A DNA stretch of 9,661 nucleotides from Methylomicrobium sp. (GTDB lineage Bacteria; Pseudomonadota; Gammaproteobacteria; Methylococcales; Methylomonadaceae), in assembly GCA_007135635.1 (NCBI GenBank), contig SLIO01000036.1:1-9661 (forward strand), given 5' to 3'. This document shows, piece by piece, positions 7,648 to 9,661 of this stretch. A program made the position numbers and the translations under genes. Below the pieces are notes generated by a model that made no database searches, was not told the DNA's origin, and worked only from the letters and a program-made list of their open reading frames with translations. Within the stretch, counting starts at the first letter, position 1; each line of letters opens with the position of its first letter.

Positions 7648-8154
7648 ATGCCTAAGAAGCTCATTCAAAAGTATCTGCCTCATCCCGATAAAATCAAAGG
7701 ACACAAAAACCTACAATTTTTGGGTGAGCGTTTACACGAACCGAATTTATGGCATTTAAACCGCCGTTCGGTAGCGCTAGCCTTTGCAATCGGTTTGTTT
7801 ACCGCCTGGATTCCGGTCCCCGGCCAGATGGCAATCGCCGCAGCTGGTGCTTTTTATTTTCGGGCCAATTTACCTTTGTCGGTCGCTTTGGTGTGGATCA
7901 CTAATCCCTTTACGATGCCGCCGATGTTTTATTTTGCCTATCGGGTCGGACTGCTACTGTTGGCGAGAAAGCCGCATGACGATGTTGAATTTACCTTTGA
8001 AAACGCCATGGCAGAATTAGGCGATATTTGGGCTCCGTTTTTGTTAGGTTGCCTGGTCGTCGGTACAATAAGCTCAGCTGCCGGCTATTTCGGTATGAGC
8101 AATCTTTGGCGCTATCATGTTGGTAAGCGCTGGACTAAGCGGCAAGACCGATAA
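7648..8154 (+). CDS. DUF2062 domain membrane protein of unknown function
   Basis: This 168-residue protein is a small inner-membrane protein of the DUF2062 family, whose function is not known. A basic N-terminal stretch (MPKKLIQKYLPHPDKIKGHK) precedes hydrophobic segments at about 41-70, 75-106 and 128-148. The family hallmark VWITNPFTMPPMFYFAYRVG lies at 82-101, and GLFTAWIPVPGQM at 49-61 is also characteristic. The C-terminus is again basic (RYHVGKRWTKRQDR). The ATG at 7648 has no strong Shine-Dalgarno, only AAAG nearby. The gene is divergent from comEC and convergent with lolD. The same family commonly lies beside lolCDE and comEC in other Gammaproteobacteria, so the context is conserved, but it gives no direct function. 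Confidence 0.88.
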   Translation: MPKKLIQKYLPHPDKIKGHKNLQFLGERLHEPNLWHLNRRSVALAFAIGLFTAWIPVPGQMAIAAAGAFYFRANLPLSVALVWITNPFTMPPMFYFAYRVGLLLLARKPHDDVEFTFENAMAELGDIWAPFLLGCLVVGTISSAAGYFGMSNLWRYHVGKRWTKRQDR

Positions 8155-8171
8155 GTAAATTAACTTACCGG
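8148..8171. terminator. Possible hairpin between converging DUF2062 and lolD genes
   Basis: The 24-base segment pairs as CCG-TAAGT against ACTTA-CGG, with one mismatch between the two helical parts (A8151/C8168) and a short AT loop. It covers the last bases and stop of the DUF2062 gene. A competing fold pairs CGATAAG (8149-8155) with CTTATCG (8172-8178). Neither has a T-run after it on either strand, so it is not a classical intrinsic terminator. Its place in a 48-base convergent gap makes a bidirectional role plausible. Confidence 0.3.
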
Positions 8172-8202
8172 CTTATCGATAGCGGGATGGGCAATTGCGT
8201 TA

Positions 8203-8883
8203 TCAACCGACAATCAAACCGTCTTCCATATGTAGGACTGTATCCATTCTCCCTGCTAATACAGGGTCATGCGTGACGATCAGAAAACTTACATGTAGTT
8301 CGCGATTCAATTCCAAAATCAATTGATAAATTTGCTCAGCCGTTTTGCTATCAAGATTACCGGTTGGTTCGTCGGCTAATACGCATTTCGGTTGGTTGAT
8401 CAGCGCCCTGGCAACGGCGGCCCGCTGACGCTCTCCGCCGGAAAGTTCGCCGGGTTTATGCTCCACTCTATGACCCAAACCGACTCGTTGCAATAGTTGA
8501 TCTGCTTTATGGCGAGCTTGACCGACCGTTTCACCGCCGATCAAAAGCGGCATTGCCACATTTTCCAATACCGTGAATTCGCCTAATAAATGATGAAATT
8601 GGTAAATGAAACCAAGCGAACTGTTTCTGAGTTGGTTTAGCTTGGTCGAATTAACCTTATTCAGATTGATGCCGTCCAGAATGACCTCGCCATCATCGGG
8701 CTTATCGAGGCCGCCGAGCATATGCAGCAAGGTACTTTTGCCGGAACCGGAAGCGCCCATGATAGCAACACGTTCACCAATGCCGATATCCAAATCGACA
8801 CCTTTCAATACATCGACATTGAGCCCGCCTTGCTTGAAACTCTTCGTTAAATTGCGACAGTGTAAAATAGTCGAATTATTCAT
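8203..8883 (-). CDS. lolD: LolD, ATPase of the lipoprotein-releasing ABC transporter
   Basis: LolD is the cytoplasmic ATPase of LolCDE, which extracts outer-membrane lipoproteins from the inner membrane and hands them to LolA. The protein has 226 residues, typical for LolD. Motifs are Walker [10 protein letters not shown] (43-51), the Q-loop [21 protein letters not shown] (92-112), whose FHHLL-EFT form is a LolD trait, signature [15 protein letters not shown] (147-161), Walker B CVLADEP with Glu172, D-loop GNLD (175-178) and switch His205 in LIVTHD. The ATG at 8883 overlaps the end of the upstream permease gene by 8 bases, with GGAAG a little upstream, so translation is probably coupled. MacB-type ATPases are close relatives, but the Q-loop and neighbour favour LolD. 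No lolE follows; the next gene converges on it. Confidence 0.94.
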   Translation of the reverse strand: MNNSTILHCRNLTKSFKQGGLNVDVLKGVDLDIGIGERVAIMGASGSGKSTLLHMLGGLDKPDDGEVILDGINLNKVNSTKLNQLRNSSLGFIYQFHHLLGEFTVLENVAMPLLIGGETVGQARHKADQLLQRVGLGHRVEHKPGELSGGERQRAAVARALINQPKCVLADEPTGNLDSKTAEQIYQLILELNRELHVSFLIVTHDPVLAGRMDTVLHMEDGLIVG

Positions 8884-9661
8884 ATCTTAAAACTTCCGCG
8901 GGATTAATTTTTGATGCTTGCCAAGCCGGATAGATGGTTGCGAGTAAAGCCAATGAAAAAGCCATCGCCGCGATCGAATACACATCCTCCCATTCCAGTT
9001 TCGAAGGCAATTCGCTGATGTAATACACATCGGCCGCCATAAACTGCACGCCGAAAAATTGCTCGATCGCCGGCACAATGGTTTCGACATTCAGCGCCAG
9101 GGCAATGCCTCCTGCAGTACCTAGCAAAGTACCGACCACACCGATGATGCTACCCAAAACAATAAAAATTCCCATGACCGAAGGCGAAGACAAACCCTGA
9201 GTTTTCAAAATGGCGATATCGCCGCGCTTATCGGTCACAACCATAACGAGCGTCGATACAATATTGAAAGCGGCCACTGCGACGATTAACAGTAAGATAA
9301 TAAACATGACCCGCTTTTCGGTTTGTATCGCACGGAAAAAGTTACTGTGCGCTTGCGTCCAATCGCTAACCCGATAATCTTCATACAATGCTTGAGCGAT
9401 AGACCGACTAATTTGCGGCGCATTGAATAGGTCGTCAAGCTTTAAGCGTAGACCTGAAACAGCATCGCCCATTCTGAACAACTTTGCCGCATCATCGAGA
9501 TGGATGATTGCCATGTTTCGGTCATACTCATACATACCGACCTCGAAAACACCGCTGACGGTAAATCGGCGCATGCGAGGCAATATTCCGGCCGGCGTCG
9601 AAGTAATTTGAGGCGTTATCACAGTGATTTTGTCTCCGACCATGGCGCCGAGATAGACTGC
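8876..9661 (-). CDS. LolC/LolE-family lipoprotein-releasing permease, C-terminal part (cut by right window edge)
   Basis: The frame is open to the right edge and ends at 8876, giving 261 residues of a longer inner-membrane protein (the family is usually about 400-415). The methionine at 9643 is internal, since the frame continues upstream as AVYLGAM. Visible parts are the end of the periplasmic domain ([10 protein letters not shown], then [21 protein letters not shown] and a stretch with [19 protein letters not shown]) and the C-terminal FtsX-type permease domain. That domain has three membrane segments: [45 protein letters not shown] and [17 protein letters not shown]. Between them is [13 protein letters not shown], the coupling helix contacting LolD. 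The family is clear. LolC and LolE cannot be told apart from this portion, so I give no symbol; position before lolD favours LolC. Confidence 0.93.
   Translation of the reverse strand, partial: AVYLGAMVGDKITVITPQITSTPAGILPRMRRFTVSGVFEVGMYEYDRNMAIIHLDDAAKLFRMGDAVSGLRLKLDDLFNAPQISRSIAQALYEDYRVSDWTQAHSNFFRAIQTEKRVMFIILLLIVAVAAFNIVSTLVMVVTDKRGDIAILKTQGLSSPSVMGIFIVLGSIIGVVGTLLGTAGGIALALNVETIVPAIEQFFGVQFMAADVYYISELPSKLEWEDVYSIAAMAFSLALLATIYPAWQASKINPAEVLRYE

Noticed and set aside
1..9661. CRISPR arrays, tRNA or rRNA genes, attachment sites
   Set aside because: No regularly spaced repeats or RNA-gene-like segments are visible, and nearly all bases are accounted for by recognised coding genes.

Overview
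The window reads as ordinary gammaproteobacterial chromosome. The proteins, the SUF-type Rrf2 regulator and the lolCD / DUF2062 / comEC neighbourhood all fit Gammaproteobacteria. A methanotroph-like member of Methylococcales is my guess from the overall flavour of the proteins; nothing in the window proves it. Coding density is very high: no stretch over 90 bases lacks a gene.

Layout from left to right. Bases 1-483 (minus) hold the N-terminal third of sufS, cut by the window edge. An AT-rich 83-base divergent spacer follows, with a 20-base near-tandem duplication of the sufS start region and candidate promoters on both strands. Bases 567-1130 (plus) hold a full-length Uma2-family (DUF820) putative nuclease. 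Bases 1132-5188 (minus) hold sufD, sufC, sufB and an Rrf2-type SUF regulator in one closely packed operon, read in the order regulator-sufB-sufC-sufD. A good sigma70-like promoter just upstream has its -10 box inside a perfect 5+5 bp inverted repeat that resembles an IscR/Rrf2 operator. Bases 5288-7564 (minus) hold comEC (DNA uptake channel). Bases 7648-8154 (plus) hold a DUF2062 membrane protein. Bases 8203-8883 and 8876 to the right edge (minus) hold lolD and the C-terminal part of a LolC/LolE-type permease, overlapping by 8 bases.

How the genes work together. SufB-SufC-SufD form the Fe-S scaffold complex, SufS supplies sulfur to it as persulfide, and the Rrf2 regulator very probably senses Fe-S status through three cysteines and represses its own operon. 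LolC/E and LolD release lipoproteins from the inner membrane towards the outer membrane. ComEC moves single-stranded DNA across the inner membrane.

The main irregularity is the Uma2 gene. It sits head-on inside the suf cluster, between sufD and sufS, with a single base between its stop codon and that of sufD. It separates sufS from its usual partners, and sufS may now use its own promoter in the divergent spacer. I found no clearly new multi-gene system; the suf/Uma2 junction is the part most worth a second look.
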